Shown piece after piece: positions 27,434 to 36,044 of a stretch of 64,000 nt of DNA. Below the pieces are notes generated by a model. The model saw only the letters and a list, made by a program, of their open reading frames with translations, made no database searches and had not been told where the DNA came from. The DNA is from TMED8 sp038125725 (lineage in GTDB: Bacteria; Pseudomonadota; Alphaproteobacteria; Rhodospirillales; Casp-alpha2). Both the position numbers and the translations under genes were made by a program. Where the stretch lies: positions 1 to 64,000 of the forward strand of contig JAYPEK010000013.1 in the NCBI GenBank assembly GCA_038125725.1, written 5' to 3'. Every line of letters starts with the position of its first letter. Position 1 is the first letter of the stretch.

Positions 27434-28641
27434 GCCACCTCGACCACGCCCTGTTCGGCCAGTTCGTCGACCTTGGCGCTGCCGTAGCCCAACAGGTCTT
27501 GCAGGATCTCACGCGTGTGCTGACCCAGCTCCGGTGCCGGGTCGGTGCGGATTTCCGGTGCCGCCGATAAATGCGGCGGGGTGCGCGCGAACTTGTAGCT
27601 GCCGACCGCCGGATCGTCGATATCGACCAGGACGCCGCGCTCATGCGTATGCGGGTCGTCGAACACGTCCTTGGTGTCGTAGACAGGTCCGCAGGGCACC
27701 CCGGCGCCGTTCAGCGCATCGGACGCGGACTGGCGCGTCTGGGTGGCGAACCAGGTTTCCAGGATCGGCTGCAGGAAGGGAATGTTCTGGCAGCGCGCGG
27801 GACCTGAGTTGGAGCGCGGGTCCTCCTTCAGTTCCGGATGACCGATGGTCTCCGCCATGCGGCCCCAGATGATGTTGTCGGGCACGTTGACGGCGATCCA
27901 TCCGTCCTGGCACTGGTAGGCGTCGCGCGGCCAGATGTTCTTGGGCTCGCCGCGTGAGTTGACCTGGCCGGCAACCGAATAGAGCGCCATCTGTGCCTCG
28001 TTCAACGCCACCATGTTGTCGAACATGGCGCTGTCGACCATTTGCCCCTTGCCGGTGCGCTCGCGCATGAACAGCGCCTGCATGATGCCGTAGGCGGTGA
28101 TCTGGCCGGAATAGATGTCGGCCATGCCGTAGATGGTCCAACTCGGCGGTTTGTCGGCGAAACCGACCATGTTCATGATGCCACTCATGGCCTCGGCGAC
28201 GATGTCGAAGGCGGGGCGCGGCGCATAGGGACCGGTGTGGCCCTGCAACTGGCCGAAGCCCGAGATCACCGCCCAGATCAGCCGCTCGTTGAGGCGGTTC
28301 ATGTCCGGATAGCCGAGGCCCTGCTTGTTCATGGAGCCGGGCCGCAGGTTCTCCACCACCACGTCGGCCTTGGCGCAGAGATCGCGGAAGACCTGTTGGC
28401 CTTCCGGCGCGCGCAGGTTGAGCCCCAAGCTTTTTTTGTTGCGGTTGTAGGCCATGAAGCCGGCCGCTTTCCTGTGGCCGTCCTTCTCGGCGAAGGGCGC
28501 CATGGCGCGCCTGGGATCGCCGGAGCCGGGGCGTTCGATCTTGATCACCTCGGCGCCGGCGTCGGCCAGGAGCATGGTGCAGTAGGGGCCGGCCATGTAC
28601 TGCTCGAGGCCGATCACCCGAATGCCGTCAAGTGGGCGCAT
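27430..28641 (-). CDS. Family III CoA-transferase (CaiB/BaiF type)
   Basis: This 403-residue class III CoA-transferase moves CoA between carboxylic acids through an aspartyl-CoA anhydride. Family marks are GIRVIGLEQYMAGPYCTMLLADAGAEVIKIE, which opens the protein (cited in part), the NKKSLGLNL strand, VVVENLRPGSM, and RPAFDIVAEAMSG carrying the likely catalytic aspartate. The start at ATG 28641 gives the canonical beginning MRPLDGIRV. It lies 4 bp after the thiolase stop and overlaps the hydratase start. The acyl substrate is unknown; the neighbours suggest activation of a carboxylic acid followed by beta-oxidation-like steps. Confidence 0.93.
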   Translation of the reverse strand: MRPLDGIRVIGLEQYMAGPYCTMLLADAGAEVIKIERPGSGDPRRAMAPFAEKDGHRKAAGFMAYNRNKKSLGLNLRAPEGQQVFRDLCAKADVVVENLRPGSMNKQGLGYPDMNRLNERLIWAVISGFGQLQGHTGPYAPRPAFDIVAEAMSGIMNMVGFADKPPSWTIYGMADIYSGQITAYGIMQALFMRERTGKGQMVDSAMFDNMVALNEAQMALYSVAGQVNSRGEPKNIWPRDAYQCQDGWIAVNVPDNIIWGRMAETIGHPELKEDPRSNSGPARCQNIPFLQPILETWFATQTRQSASDALNGAGVPCGPVYDTKDVFDDPHTHERGVLVDIDDPAVGSYKFARTPPHLSAAPEIRTDPAPELGQHTREILQDLLGYGSAKVDELAEQGVVEVA

Positions 28642-28645
28642 CGGC

Positions 28646-29893
28646 TTAGTCGCCGATCCACTCGACCAGGGTGGAGACGCCCATGCCGACGCCGATGCAG
28701 AGCGATGCGACGCCATAGAACGGCCGCTTGGCGCCCTTGGCGCGGCGCTCCATCTCGTTCATCAGGGTGACCATGATGCGCGTGCCGGAGCAGCCGAGCG
28801 GATGGCCGAGCGCGATGGCGCCGCCGTTGACGTTGAGCCTGTCCGCGTCGATGCCGAGCTGGCGCTGGCAGCCCATCACCTGGGCGGCGAAGGCTTCGTT
28901 GATCTCGAACAGTTCGATGTCGTCGACGGTGAGGCCGAAGCGCTTCAGCAGCTTCTGTGTCGCCGGCACCGGGCCGTAGCCCATGACGCCCGGATCGACA
29001 CCGGCGGAAGCCGAGCCGACCCAGCGCAGTTTCGGCTTCAGGCCCAGTTGCTCGGCACGTTCGGCGCTCATCACCAGCGCCGCCGCGGCGCCGTCGTTGA
29101 TGCCCGACGAATTGCCGGCGGTCACCGTGCCGTCCTTTTTGAAGCTGGGGCGCAGCCGGCCCATGTCCTCGGCGTCGGTGGCCAGCACCCATTCGCCGTT
29201 TTCGTTCTTCATGCGCGGGTGTTCGTCGGTGTCGATGATGATCGGATCGCCCTTGCGCTGCGGAATGGCAATGGGGTGGATCTCGTTCTTGAAACGGCCC
29301 GACGATATGGCATCGACGGCGCGGCGGTGGCTTTCCACCGCGTAGGCGTCCTGTTCCTCGCGGGTGATCTGCATCTCCTCGGCGATGTTCTCGGCGGTCA
29401 TGCCGAGCGACACGATGGGATACATGGCGTCCATCTTCGGGTTCTCGTAGCGCCAGCCCACGGTGGTGTCGTACATCTTCGGCGGCGCGAAGGTCGGCAC
29501 CCGGTCGGGTTTCGGCATCGACCAGGGCGCACGCGACATGCTTTCCACGCCGGACCCGATGAACACGTCGCCTTCGCCGACGATCACCGACTTGGCCGCC
29601 TGGTTGAGGGCCTCCAGCCCTGACGCGCAGTTGCGGTTAACGGTGACGCCCGGCACCTCGATCGGGAAGCCGGCCAACAGCGTCGACATGCGGGCCACGT
29701 CGCGGTTGTCCTCGCCGGCCTGGTTGCCGCAGCCGGCATAGACGTCGTCGATGATGGCCGGGTCGATGCCGGTGCGCTCGATCAGGCCCTTGTAGACCTC
29801 GGCCAGCAGGTCGTCCGGGCGTACGCCCGACAATCCGCCGCCGAACTTGCCGATGGCGCTGCGCACGCCGTCCACGATGACTACGTCTCTCAT
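28646..29893 (-). CDS. Acetyl-CoA acetyltransferase/thiolase
   Basis: The 415-residue thiolase has the nucleophilic Cys89 in NRNCASG, the ENIAEEM segment of the loop domain, the NGGAIALGHPLGCSG motif with the catalytic histidine, and the second active-site cysteine in CIGVGMG. It cleaves or forms 3-ketoacyl-CoA. The start at 29893 is supported by GAGAGGAAG upstream. It is the first gene of a three-gene operon with a CoA-transferase and a crotonase. Whether it acts in degradation or in acetoacetyl-CoA formation cannot be told, although degradation fits the partners. Confidence 0.95.
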   Translation of the reverse strand: MRDVVIVDGVRSAIGKFGGGLSGVRPDDLLAEVYKGLIERTGIDPAIIDDVYAGCGNQAGEDNRDVARMSTLLAGFPIEVPGVTVNRNCASGLEALNQAAKSVIVGEGDVFIGSGVESMSRAPWSMPKPDRVPTFAPPKMYDTTVGWRYENPKMDAMYPIVSLGMTAENIAEEMQITREEQDAYAVESHRRAVDAISSGRFKNEIHPIAIPQRKGDPIIIDTDEHPRMKNENGEWVLATDAEDMGRLRPSFKKDGTVTAGNSSGINDGAAAALVMSAERAEQLGLKPKLRWVGSASAGVDPGVMGYGPVPATQKLLKRFGLTVDDIELFEINEAFAAQVMGCQRQLGIDADRLNVNGGAIALGHPLGCSGTRIMVTLMNEMERRAKGAKRPFYGVASLCIGVGMGVSTLVEWIGD

Positions 29894-29925
29894 CTCAAAC
29901 TTCCTCTCGTCTGGGTATCTTCGAG

Positions 29926-30438
29926 TTAATTCAGTTTTTGCACCGGCGCGGGCATGACGGCGCCGGTGGGCGCCGGAGCCGGCTGGCCGCTTGGTTGTCC
30001 CCTGGGAGACACCGTCACCGTCACCTTGGATCCGGTAATGGTGCCGCTCTGGATGGCGATGGCCAGTACCCTGTCGGCGGTGGCATAGGTCAGGATCGAT
30101 GTCGGCGCGCGTACCGAGGTCACTTCCTGCCAGCCGTAATTGCTCAGGTTCTGGCGGTAGAAATCGAATAGCTGGCCAGCGTTGCCCGACGCATCCAGCG
30201 CCAGTTGCCCGTACCAGGGGTCGTTGCCGAAGACCAGGGTCTTCTCCAGGTCGATCTTGGTGCCGGACGGGATCGGGATATCCGGGAACTGGCTGTAGGC
30301 TGACGCGGCGGCAGCGCTTTCCGTTCCCTGGCTGCTTGAGGTGCCGGACGACGACATGATCGGCGCCGTGTTGGCGCAGGCGGCCAGTGTCCATGCGCAG
30401 AGCGCGACAAGTGCGGTAATGCGTGTGTGCAACGCCAT
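29926..30438 (-). CDS. Small lipoprotein of unknown function
   Basis: I do not recognise this 170-residue protein. It starts MALHTRITALVALCAWTLAAC, a lipoprotein signal with lipobox LAAC, followed by a Ser/Ala-rich linker and a compact domain of about 90 residues (DPWYGQLALDASGN to VTVTVSPRG) that suggests a small alpha/beta fold. A proline-rich tail follows. The start at 30438 has GGGGGAG upstream. It lies 32 bp before the thiolase gene on the same strand and could be cotranscribed, but a metabolic link is doubtful. Confidence 0.76.
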   Translation of the reverse strand: MALHTRITALVALCAWTLAACANTAPIMSSSGTSSSQGTESAAAASAYSQFPDIPIPSGTKIDLEKTLVFGNDPWYGQLALDASGNAGQLFDFYRQNLSNYGWQEVTSVRAPTSILTYATADRVLAIAIQSGTITGSKVTVTVSPRGQPSGQPAPAPTGAVMPAPVQKLN

Positions 30439-30594
30439 GTGCGGGCGTCTCCCCCGGGGCTGTCCCAATGTATCAGTTATAGCCCGCTTTCGCCGCGAGG
30501 CCAATTCCCCGTAACCTCCCAGACATGCGTTTCGGCCGGGTTTTCCAGGCCGGTTCGATGGTCTAGTCTGAACATGGCGGAAGGGGAGAAAGCC

Positions 30595-31995
30595 ATGGTG
30601 AAAAGCCTGTTCGACAAGGTCTGGGACCAGCATGTGGTCGCCGAGTTGGGCGACGGCGCGGTGCTGCTGCATCTGGACCGGGTGATGTTGCACGATCTCA
30701 GCGGTTACCGCGCGCTGAAGATCTTGGAGGAGCGCGGCGAACGTGTCGTTCATCCGGAACTGGCGCTGGGCGCGCCGGATCACACCGCGCTGAGCGCACC
30801 GGGCGCGCAGACCGCGGGCGAGCCCTACGGCCGCGTCGGCCCGGAGTTTATGGAACTCTGCAAGCGCCACGGCATCCGCGCCGAGGGTGTCGACAGTCCG
30901 GGGTTCGGCATCCTGCATGTGATCGGCCCTGAGAAGGGTCTGACGCTGCCGGGCGCGACGCTGGTTTGCGGCGACAGCCATACCTGCACGCATGGCGGCC
31001 TGGGCGCGCTCGCCTATGGCATCGGCTCGAGCGAACTGGTGCATGTGCTGTCGACCCAGACCATCATCCAGAAGAAACCGATGCGGATGCGCATCCGTTT
31101 CAACGGCGCGCCGGCCAAGGGCGTGACGCCCAAGGACATGATCCTCTACGTCATCGGCCAGGAGGGCACTGCAGCCGGCACCGGCTATGCGGTGGAGTAC
31201 GCCGGCGACGCTATAGAACAAATGGGTGTCGAAGGCCGCATGACCATTTGCAACCTGTCCATTGAGATGGGCGCCAAGATCGGCATGGTGGCGCCCGACG
31301 ACATCACCATCGATTTCCTGAAAGGGCGCGAACATGCCCCCAAGGGCGCCGACTGGGACGCCGCCGTGGCGCACTGGCGGTCGCTCAAGAGCGACGCGGA
31401 CGCCCAGTTCGACCGCGAGATCGAGGTCGATGTTTCCGAGATCAAGCCGCAGGTAACCTGGGGGACCAGCCCCGAGCACGTCGTTGCCATCGACGGCGTC
31501 GTGCCAGACCCGGACGATGCTCCCGACCCTGACGCCCGGGAGGCGCGCCTGGCGGCGCTGGATTACATTGGCCTCCAACCCGGTCAATCGATGGAAGGCG
31601 TGCCGGTCGATTGGGTGTTTATCGGGTCCTGCACCAACAGCCGCATCACCGATCTTCGGGCGGCCGCCGAGATCGTCAAGGGGCGCAACGTGGCGGGCTC
31701 GCTCACCGCTTGGGCGGTGCCGGGCTCGGCGGCGGTCAAGGCGCAAGCCGAGGCCGAGGGCCTGGACCGCGTGTTCACCGACGCCGGGTTCGAGTGGCGG
31801 GCGGCGAGTTGCTCGCTCTGTGTCGGCGCCAACGGCGAGACGCTGGCACCTGGCCAACGCTCGATCTCGACGTCGAACCGTAATTTCGTCGGCCGCCAGG
31901 GACCGGGTGCGCGCACCCATCTGGCGAGCCCGGTCATGGCCGCGGCGGCGGCGGTCACCGGTGCCATTACCGACGTGCGCAAATTGATGGAGTGA
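30595..31995 (+). CDS. leuC: 3-isopropylmalate dehydratase large subunit-like protein (LeuC family)
   Basis: The 466-residue aconitase-family subunit starts LFDKVWDQHVV and holds VCGDSHTCTHGGLGALAYGIG, the cluster cysteine in IGSCTNSR and the CSLC pair that completes the [4Fe-4S] site. In the leucine pathway it isomerises 2- to 3-isopropylmalate with LeuD. Several positions deviate from what I recall of standard proteobacterial LeuC (CTNS for CTNG, CSLCVG for CSMCLA), so it may be a paralogue acting on a related alkylmalate. The start at 30595 has GGGGAG upstream. It lies 3 bp before the small subunit gene; no leuB is nearby. Confidence 0.85.
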   Translation: MVKSLFDKVWDQHVVAELGDGAVLLHLDRVMLHDLSGYRALKILEERGERVVHPELALGAPDHTALSAPGAQTAGEPYGRVGPEFMELCKRHGIRAEGVDSPGFGILHVIGPEKGLTLPGATLVCGDSHTCTHGGLGALAYGIGSSELVHVLSTQTIIQKKPMRMRIRFNGAPAKGVTPKDMILYVIGQEGTAAGTGYAVEYAGDAIEQMGVEGRMTICNLSIEMGAKIGMVAPDDITIDFLKGREHAPKGADWDAAVAHWRSLKSDADAQFDREIEVDVSEIKPQVTWGTSPEHVVAIDGVVPDPDDAPDPDAREARLAALDYIGLQPGQSMEGVPVDWVFIGSCTNSRITDLRAAAEIVKGRNVAGSLTAWAVPGSAAVKAQAEAEGLDRVFTDAGFEWRAASCSLCVGANGETLAPGQRSISTSNRNFVGRQGPGARTHLASPVMAAAAAVTGAITDVRKLME

Positions 31996-31998
31996 GAG

Positions 31999-32619
31999 AT
32001 GCAGCCCTTCACCAAACTGACCGCCATCGCCGCGCCGCTCTACCGCGCCAATATCAACACCGACATCATCACGCCGATGCAGTACCTGGTGGGCACGCCC
32101 AGGGAAAGCATGGGCGGTATCGCCTTCGCGCCCTGGCGCTTCAACGAAGACGGTTCGGAAAACCCGGATTTCGTGCTCAACCAGGAACCTTTCCGCGAGG
32201 CGGAAATCCTTATTGCCGGCCCCAACTTCGCCTGCGGCAGTTCGCGCGAGAGCGCCGTCTGGGCGCTGCAGGGGCTGGGGATCCGGGCGGTTATTGCGCC
32301 CGGGTTCGGCGGCATTTTCGCCAACAACTGTTACCAGTCCGGTATCCTGCCGGTGGTGCTGCCGGAAGACGTGGTCGCCGGCTTCGCCCGCCAGGCGGAG
32401 GCAGCGCCGCATACGGCCCGGTTCACGGTCGATCTGGAAAACTGCCGGGTGATCCCGCCGCAGGGCGAGCCGGTGCCGTTCGAGGCCGACGCGCTCAGGC
32501 GTTCGGCGCTGCTGCAAGGGCTCGACGATCTCGGCATGACCAAGACCCGTGTGACGGAAATCGCCGCCTTTCAGGAAGCCGATCGCGAACGGCGGCCTTG
32601 GATTTATCCCGGCAGTTGA
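31999..32619 (+). CDS. leuD: 3-isopropylmalate dehydratase small subunit-like protein (LeuD family)
   Basis: The 206-residue swivel-domain subunit pairs with the LeuC-like protein encoded directly upstream. NINTDIITPMQYL corresponds to the family NVDTDxIIPxxFL segment, GSENPDFVLN is conserved, and CGSSRESAVWAL matches the signature CGSSREHAPWAL except that the usual histidine is serine and the proline is valine. IFANNCYQSGILPVVL is also typical. The substitutions agree with the divergence seen in the large subunit and hint at a shifted substrate, but leucine synthesis is still possible. Confidence 0.85.
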   Translation: MQPFTKLTAIAAPLYRANINTDIITPMQYLVGTPRESMGGIAFAPWRFNEDGSENPDFVLNQEPFREAEILIAGPNFACGSSRESAVWALQGLGIRAVIAPGFGGIFANNCYQSGILPVVLPEDVVAGFARQAEAAPHTARFTVDLENCRVIPPQGEPVPFEADALRRSALLQGLDDLGMTKTRVTEIAAFQEADRERRPWIYPGS

Positions 32620-32682
32620 TTTCGCCATGGATGTTGCGAAACTGGGCCGGCAGGAGACGCATTCGGAGGGGAATGCCAGAAC

Positions 32683-34245
32683 GTGCCTGATACCAAGACC
32701 CTGACCGAAACGGAAGCGGCGCCCGTGTCGTCTGCACAAGCGGCGGACGACGCCGTTTTCCGTCGTCTGGCGGATGGGCTCAGCCAGGGGATATTGGTGT
32801 CCCGGGACTTCAAACCGCTCTACGCCAATCAGGCCTTTTCCGAATTGTTCGGCTACGACGCGCCAGATGAAATCGTCGCGCTTGGAAGTGTCGATCCGTT
32901 ACTCAGTGAAGACTCGATGCAGACCCTGCGCCGCGACCGGGAGAAGATGTTTCGTGGCGAGCCGATCACCGACGGCTACGTGTTGCATGGCCTGCGTCGC
33001 GATGGCGGCCACATCTGGCTGCAAAACCGCCCCGTTTTGATCGATTGGGTCGACGGCCCGGCCGTCTGCACCACCATGATCGACGTCACCCGCCAGGTCG
33101 ACACCGAGCGCGCGCTGAAGGCCAGCGAGGAAAGCTATCGGCGGATGTTCGAGAACGCGCCGGAAGGAATCTTCCGCACGACGCTGGATTTCAAGTTGAT
33201 CGAGGTTAATCCGGCGTTGGCGGAAATGATCGGTTTCACCGAACCCGATGAAATGAAGAACGCCGTCAATGACGAGAGTTTTGAATTCTATGTCGATCAC
33301 GACGACCTGAAGCGTCTGGTCGAACGCCTGACCAATGAGAGCCAGGTCAAGGACCACGAGGTGCAATGGCGCAGGCTTGACGGCACGCCGATCTGGGTTT
33401 CGCTGAGCGCCAACCTGGTGGGCGACGGCGATGGCGACTCGGCCTTTTTCGAAGGCACCGCCGTCGACGTCACGGAGCGTTTCAACGCCACCCAATCGAT
33501 GTTGTTCGCCAAGAACCAAGCGGAACTGGCGAACCGGGCCAAGAGCGAGTTTCTCGCCCACATGTCGCACGAGCTGCGCACGCCGCTGAACTGCGTCATC
33601 GGCTTTTCGCAGATCCTGATGGAGGAGATGTTCGGTCCCCTGGGCGGCGACAATTACCGGGGCTATGCCAAGGACATCAACTCCGCCGGCAACCATCTGC
33701 TGCACCTGATCAGCGATATCCTCGACATCTCCAAGATCGAGGCGGGGGAATTGGAACTATCCGAAACCCAGGTCGACGTCGGCGGCATCCTGGTCGCCTG
33801 CATGAAGATGATGCGCGACCGCGCCGACGAGGGCGGCCTGGTGCTCAGTGTCGAATTCGATCACGACCTGCAGGAGATTTTCGCCGACGAACTGCGCATC
33901 AAGCAGATCGTGCTCAACCTGTTGTCCAACTCCATCAAGTTCACCGAACCGGGCGGACGGGTGACGGCGAGCGCCTATGTCACAGATGCCGGCGGCATGG
34001 CGCTCAGCGTCAAGGATACCGGCATCGGTATCGCCGAAAAGGACCTGCGGCGGGTGCTGTCTCCGTTCGAACAGGTTCGCGATCACCACATGGTGTCGCA
34101 GGAAGGCACCGGTCTCGGCCTGTTTCTGACCCAGGCGCTGGCGCATATGCATGGCGGCCAATTGGAGATCGAGAGCGAACTCGGCAAAGGCACCCAGGTG
34201 ACCGTGACGCTGCCGCCCGAACGGGTACTTACGCCAGCGACGTAA
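32683..34245 (+). CDS. Cytosolic PAS-PAS sensor histidine kinase
   Basis: The 520-residue kinase has no membrane helix. It carries two PAS domains (about 22-140 and 148-265), then HisKA with the phosphoacceptor His296 in HMSHELRTPLN and a HATPase_c domain with VLNLLSNSIKF, DTGIGIA and GTGLGLFLT. The segment EEMFGPLG after the H box is shared with the CHASE2 kinase at 24322-26631, so both belong to the PleC/DivJ-like group common in alphaproteobacteria. It uses a GTG start after GGAGGGG. No response regulator is adjacent. Its last 17 bp overlap the convergent serine hydrolase gene. Confidence 0.93.
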   Translation: MPDTKTLTETEAAPVSSAQAADDAVFRRLADGLSQGILVSRDFKPLYANQAFSELFGYDAPDEIVALGSVDPLLSEDSMQTLRRDREKMFRGEPITDGYVLHGLRRDGGHIWLQNRPVLIDWVDGPAVCTTMIDVTRQVDTERALKASEESYRRMFENAPEGIFRTTLDFKLIEVNPALAEMIGFTEPDEMKNAVNDESFEFYVDHDDLKRLVERLTNESQVKDHEVQWRRLDGTPIWVSLSANLVGDGDGDSAFFEGTAVDVTERFNATQSMLFAKNQAELANRAKSEFLAHMSHELRTPLNCVIGFSQILMEEMFGPLGGDNYRGYAKDINSAGNHLLHLISDILDISKIEAGELELSETQVDVGGILVACMKMMRDRADEGGLVLSVEFDHDLQEIFADELRIKQIVLNLLSNSIKFTEPGGRVTASAYVTDAGGMALSVKDTGIGIAEKDLRRVLSPFEQVRDHHMVSQEGTGLGLFLTQALAHMHGGQLEIESELGKGTQVTVTLPPERVLTPAT

Positions 34246-35341
34246 AGATTCCGCGCAGCACCTCGTCCACCTTGTCCGGATGCATCCAGCGCGCGACCAC
34301 CACCATGTCCTGATCCGGCGCGATCCAGACGATATTGGTGCCGGCGCCGACAGCCGCGTAGGAACTTTCTGGCAATCCCGGCCAATGGCTTTCATCGGCA
34401 TTCAGCCACCACAGAAACCCGTAATTGTCGCGGATCGGGCAGGGGCTGCGGAGCTGCTCGCACCAGCCTTCCGGCAACAACTGTTTGTCGCCCCACATGC
34501 CGTCCCGGTGCACCAAGAGGCCCATGCGCGCATGATCCAGCGACGAGATGTGGATGCCGCCGCCCCAGTGCGTGCCGCCGGGCACCGACTGCATGCGCTG
34601 GCCGTCGATTTCCACCCAGGAATTCTCGTAGCCGTGCCACGACCAGGTTGCCGACGCGCCGATCGGGTCCATGACCCGTTCCTTCAGGACGTCTGGCAGC
34701 GGCCGCTTGAAGGCATGCAGCAAGGAGAGGCCCAACAGGTTGACGCGAACGTCGTTGTATTCCCAGAAGCTGCCGGGCGCCTGCAACTCGCGCTTCTGGC
34801 CCTTGCGGCTGTTGTCGGAACCGGGGCCGACCTCGCGGAAATGATCGACCTGGTCGGGCTTGTCGAACAGTGTCCCGCTCCATTCGCTGGTCTGGTTCAG
34901 GAGATGCCGCCAGGTGATGCGGCTGTTGTGTTCGGATTGGAACAACTCACCCTCGACCACGTCCGCCACGGGCGTGTCGATGTCGGCGATCAGGCCTTCG
35001 GCGACGGCGAGGCCGGTGAGGATCGAGAGATAGCTCTTGGCGATGGAAAAAGTCATGTCGACCCGTTCGGGCTCGCCCCAGGTGGCGGCGATACGCCCGC
35101 CCTTGACGACCACGCCGTTCGGCCCGCCGCGCGGCTTGAAGACGCCAAGCGGTTTGTTCCAGGGTTCCGGCTCCTGGTCGGTCAGGCCCGGCACGTTGTC
35201 GGCCACCGACAGATCGCGCGGCCAGGTGGTTTCCGTCTCCAGCGCGTATTGGGTGGCATCGGCCAGGCGGGCCGCATCGAAGCCGGCGTCGGCGGGGTCG
35301 ATCCGCTGCCAATCGGGGTCGTGTCCTGGGGTGTAGCTCAT
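34229..35341 (-). CDS. Serine hydrolase of the beta-lactamase/penicillin-binding-protein-like family
   Basis: The 370-residue protein has the SxxK motif as SIAK in TFSIAKSYLS and a tyrosine motif EYNDVRVN, as in class C beta-lactamase-like esterases and peptidases. There is no signal peptide, so it is probably a cytoplasmic esterase or amidase, not an antibiotic-resistance enzyme. The start at ATG 35341 is chosen because it overlaps the regulator stop by 4 bp (ATGA) and GGGAG lies upstream. It sits downstream of the FCD regulator in an apparent operon with a tricarballylate-dehydrogenase-like flavoprotein, so it probably acts on a precursor or derivative of that pathway. Confidence 0.88.
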   Translation of the reverse strand: MSYTPGHDPDWQRIDPADAGFDAARLADATQYALETETTWPRDLSVADNVPGLTDQEPEPWNKPLGVFKPRGGPNGVVVKGGRIAATWGEPERVDMTFSIAKSYLSILTGLAVAEGLIADIDTPVADVVEGELFQSEHNSRITWRHLLNQTSEWSGTLFDKPDQVDHFREVGPGSDNSRKGQKRELQAPGSFWEYNDVRVNLLGLSLLHAFKRPLPDVLKERVMDPIGASATWSWHGYENSWVEIDGQRMQSVPGGTHWGGGIHISSLDHARMGLLVHRDGMWGDKQLLPEGWCEQLRSPCPIRDNYGFLWWLNADESHWPGLPESSYAAVGAGTNIVWIAPDQDMVVVARWMHPDKVDEVLRGIFTSLA

Positions 35342-36036
35342 TCGGGGTCTCCCGGTCGGTTGTGTTCCCATTGCATGATGACCTTGAGGCGCGCGCGCTC
35401 GGCCTGAGCGATGTGGGCGCGCGCGGCCCGTTCGGCGGCTTCGGCGTCACGGCTTTCGATGGCGGCCAGCAACTCGCGGTGTTCGGCCAGCGCCGATTCC
35501 GGCCGCCCCGCCAGAGCATAAGTGGTCGACGGCAGTAGCGCCATCGAATCGCTGAGCGCGTTCAGCGCTTTCAAAAGGAAGCGGTTGTGCGCGGCGTCGT
35601 AGATGCCCTGGTGGAACTGGCGGTTGAGATCGGCCAGGCGGTCGGCATCGGTCTCGCCCTCCGACGCGTCGAGCAGGTCCTGCAACACGGCGATCTGCGA
35701 GGCCGCCGCGTGGCGCGCCGCCAGGCCGGCGGCGCTGGCTTCCAGCACCTGGCGCATGGCATAGAGCTCCACCATCTGCTGCTGGTCCATCTTGGCGACG
35801 ACGACGCCGCGCCAGGGTTCCATGGTCAAAAGTCCGTCGGCCTGCAATTGGCGGAAGGCCTCGCGCACCGGCGTGCGGCTGACGCCCAATGCCGCCGCCA
35901 CCTGGGTTTCACGCATGCGTTCGCCGGGGGCGTAGCGTCCGTCGCGGATGGCCTGGCGCAACGTGTCCAGGACCTGGCCGGCCCGCGATTGGTTCGCGGA
36001 CCGGCCTCCCCCCCCACCACGGGACGAACCGGACAT
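35338..36036 (-). CDS. GntR family transcriptional regulator, FCD (FadR) subfamily
   Basis: The 232-residue protein opens with a Gly/Ser-rich tail, then a GntR winged helix (about 20-85: ETQVAAALGVSRTPVREAFRQL) and an all-helical FCD effector domain. The FCD metal/ligand-binding His and Asp residues are visible in LNRQFHQGIYDAAHN and EHRELLAAIESRD. Such regulators sense carboxylic acids and usually control the adjacent catabolic genes. The gene lies 8 bp after the flavoprotein gene and overlaps the serine hydrolase gene. Two palindromes of the TTGTATACAA type upstream of the flavoprotein gene are its likely targets. Confidence 0.92.
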   Translation of the reverse strand: MSGSSRGGGGGRSANQSRAGQVLDTLRQAIRDGRYAPGERMRETQVAAALGVSRTPVREAFRQLQADGLLTMEPWRGVVVAKMDQQQMVELYAMRQVLEASAAGLAARHAAASQIAVLQDLLDASEGETDADRLADLNRQFHQGIYDAAHNRFLLKALNALSDSMALLPSTTYALAGRPESALAEHRELLAAIESRDAEAAERAARAHIAQAERARLKVIMQWEHNRPGDPE

Positions 36037-36044
36037 GGCGGCCG

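Noticed and set aside
29926..32739. Very long open frame on the minus strand across leuCD
   Set aside because: It is antisense to well-supported leuC and leuD and has His/Arg/Gly-rich composition without motifs. Only its last 170 codons, starting at 30438 with a lipoprotein signal, look real.
34229..35341. Beta-lactamase resistance gene
   Set aside because: It has SxxK and YxN-like motifs but no signal peptide, and sits in a catabolic operon; an esterase-type hydrolase is more likely.
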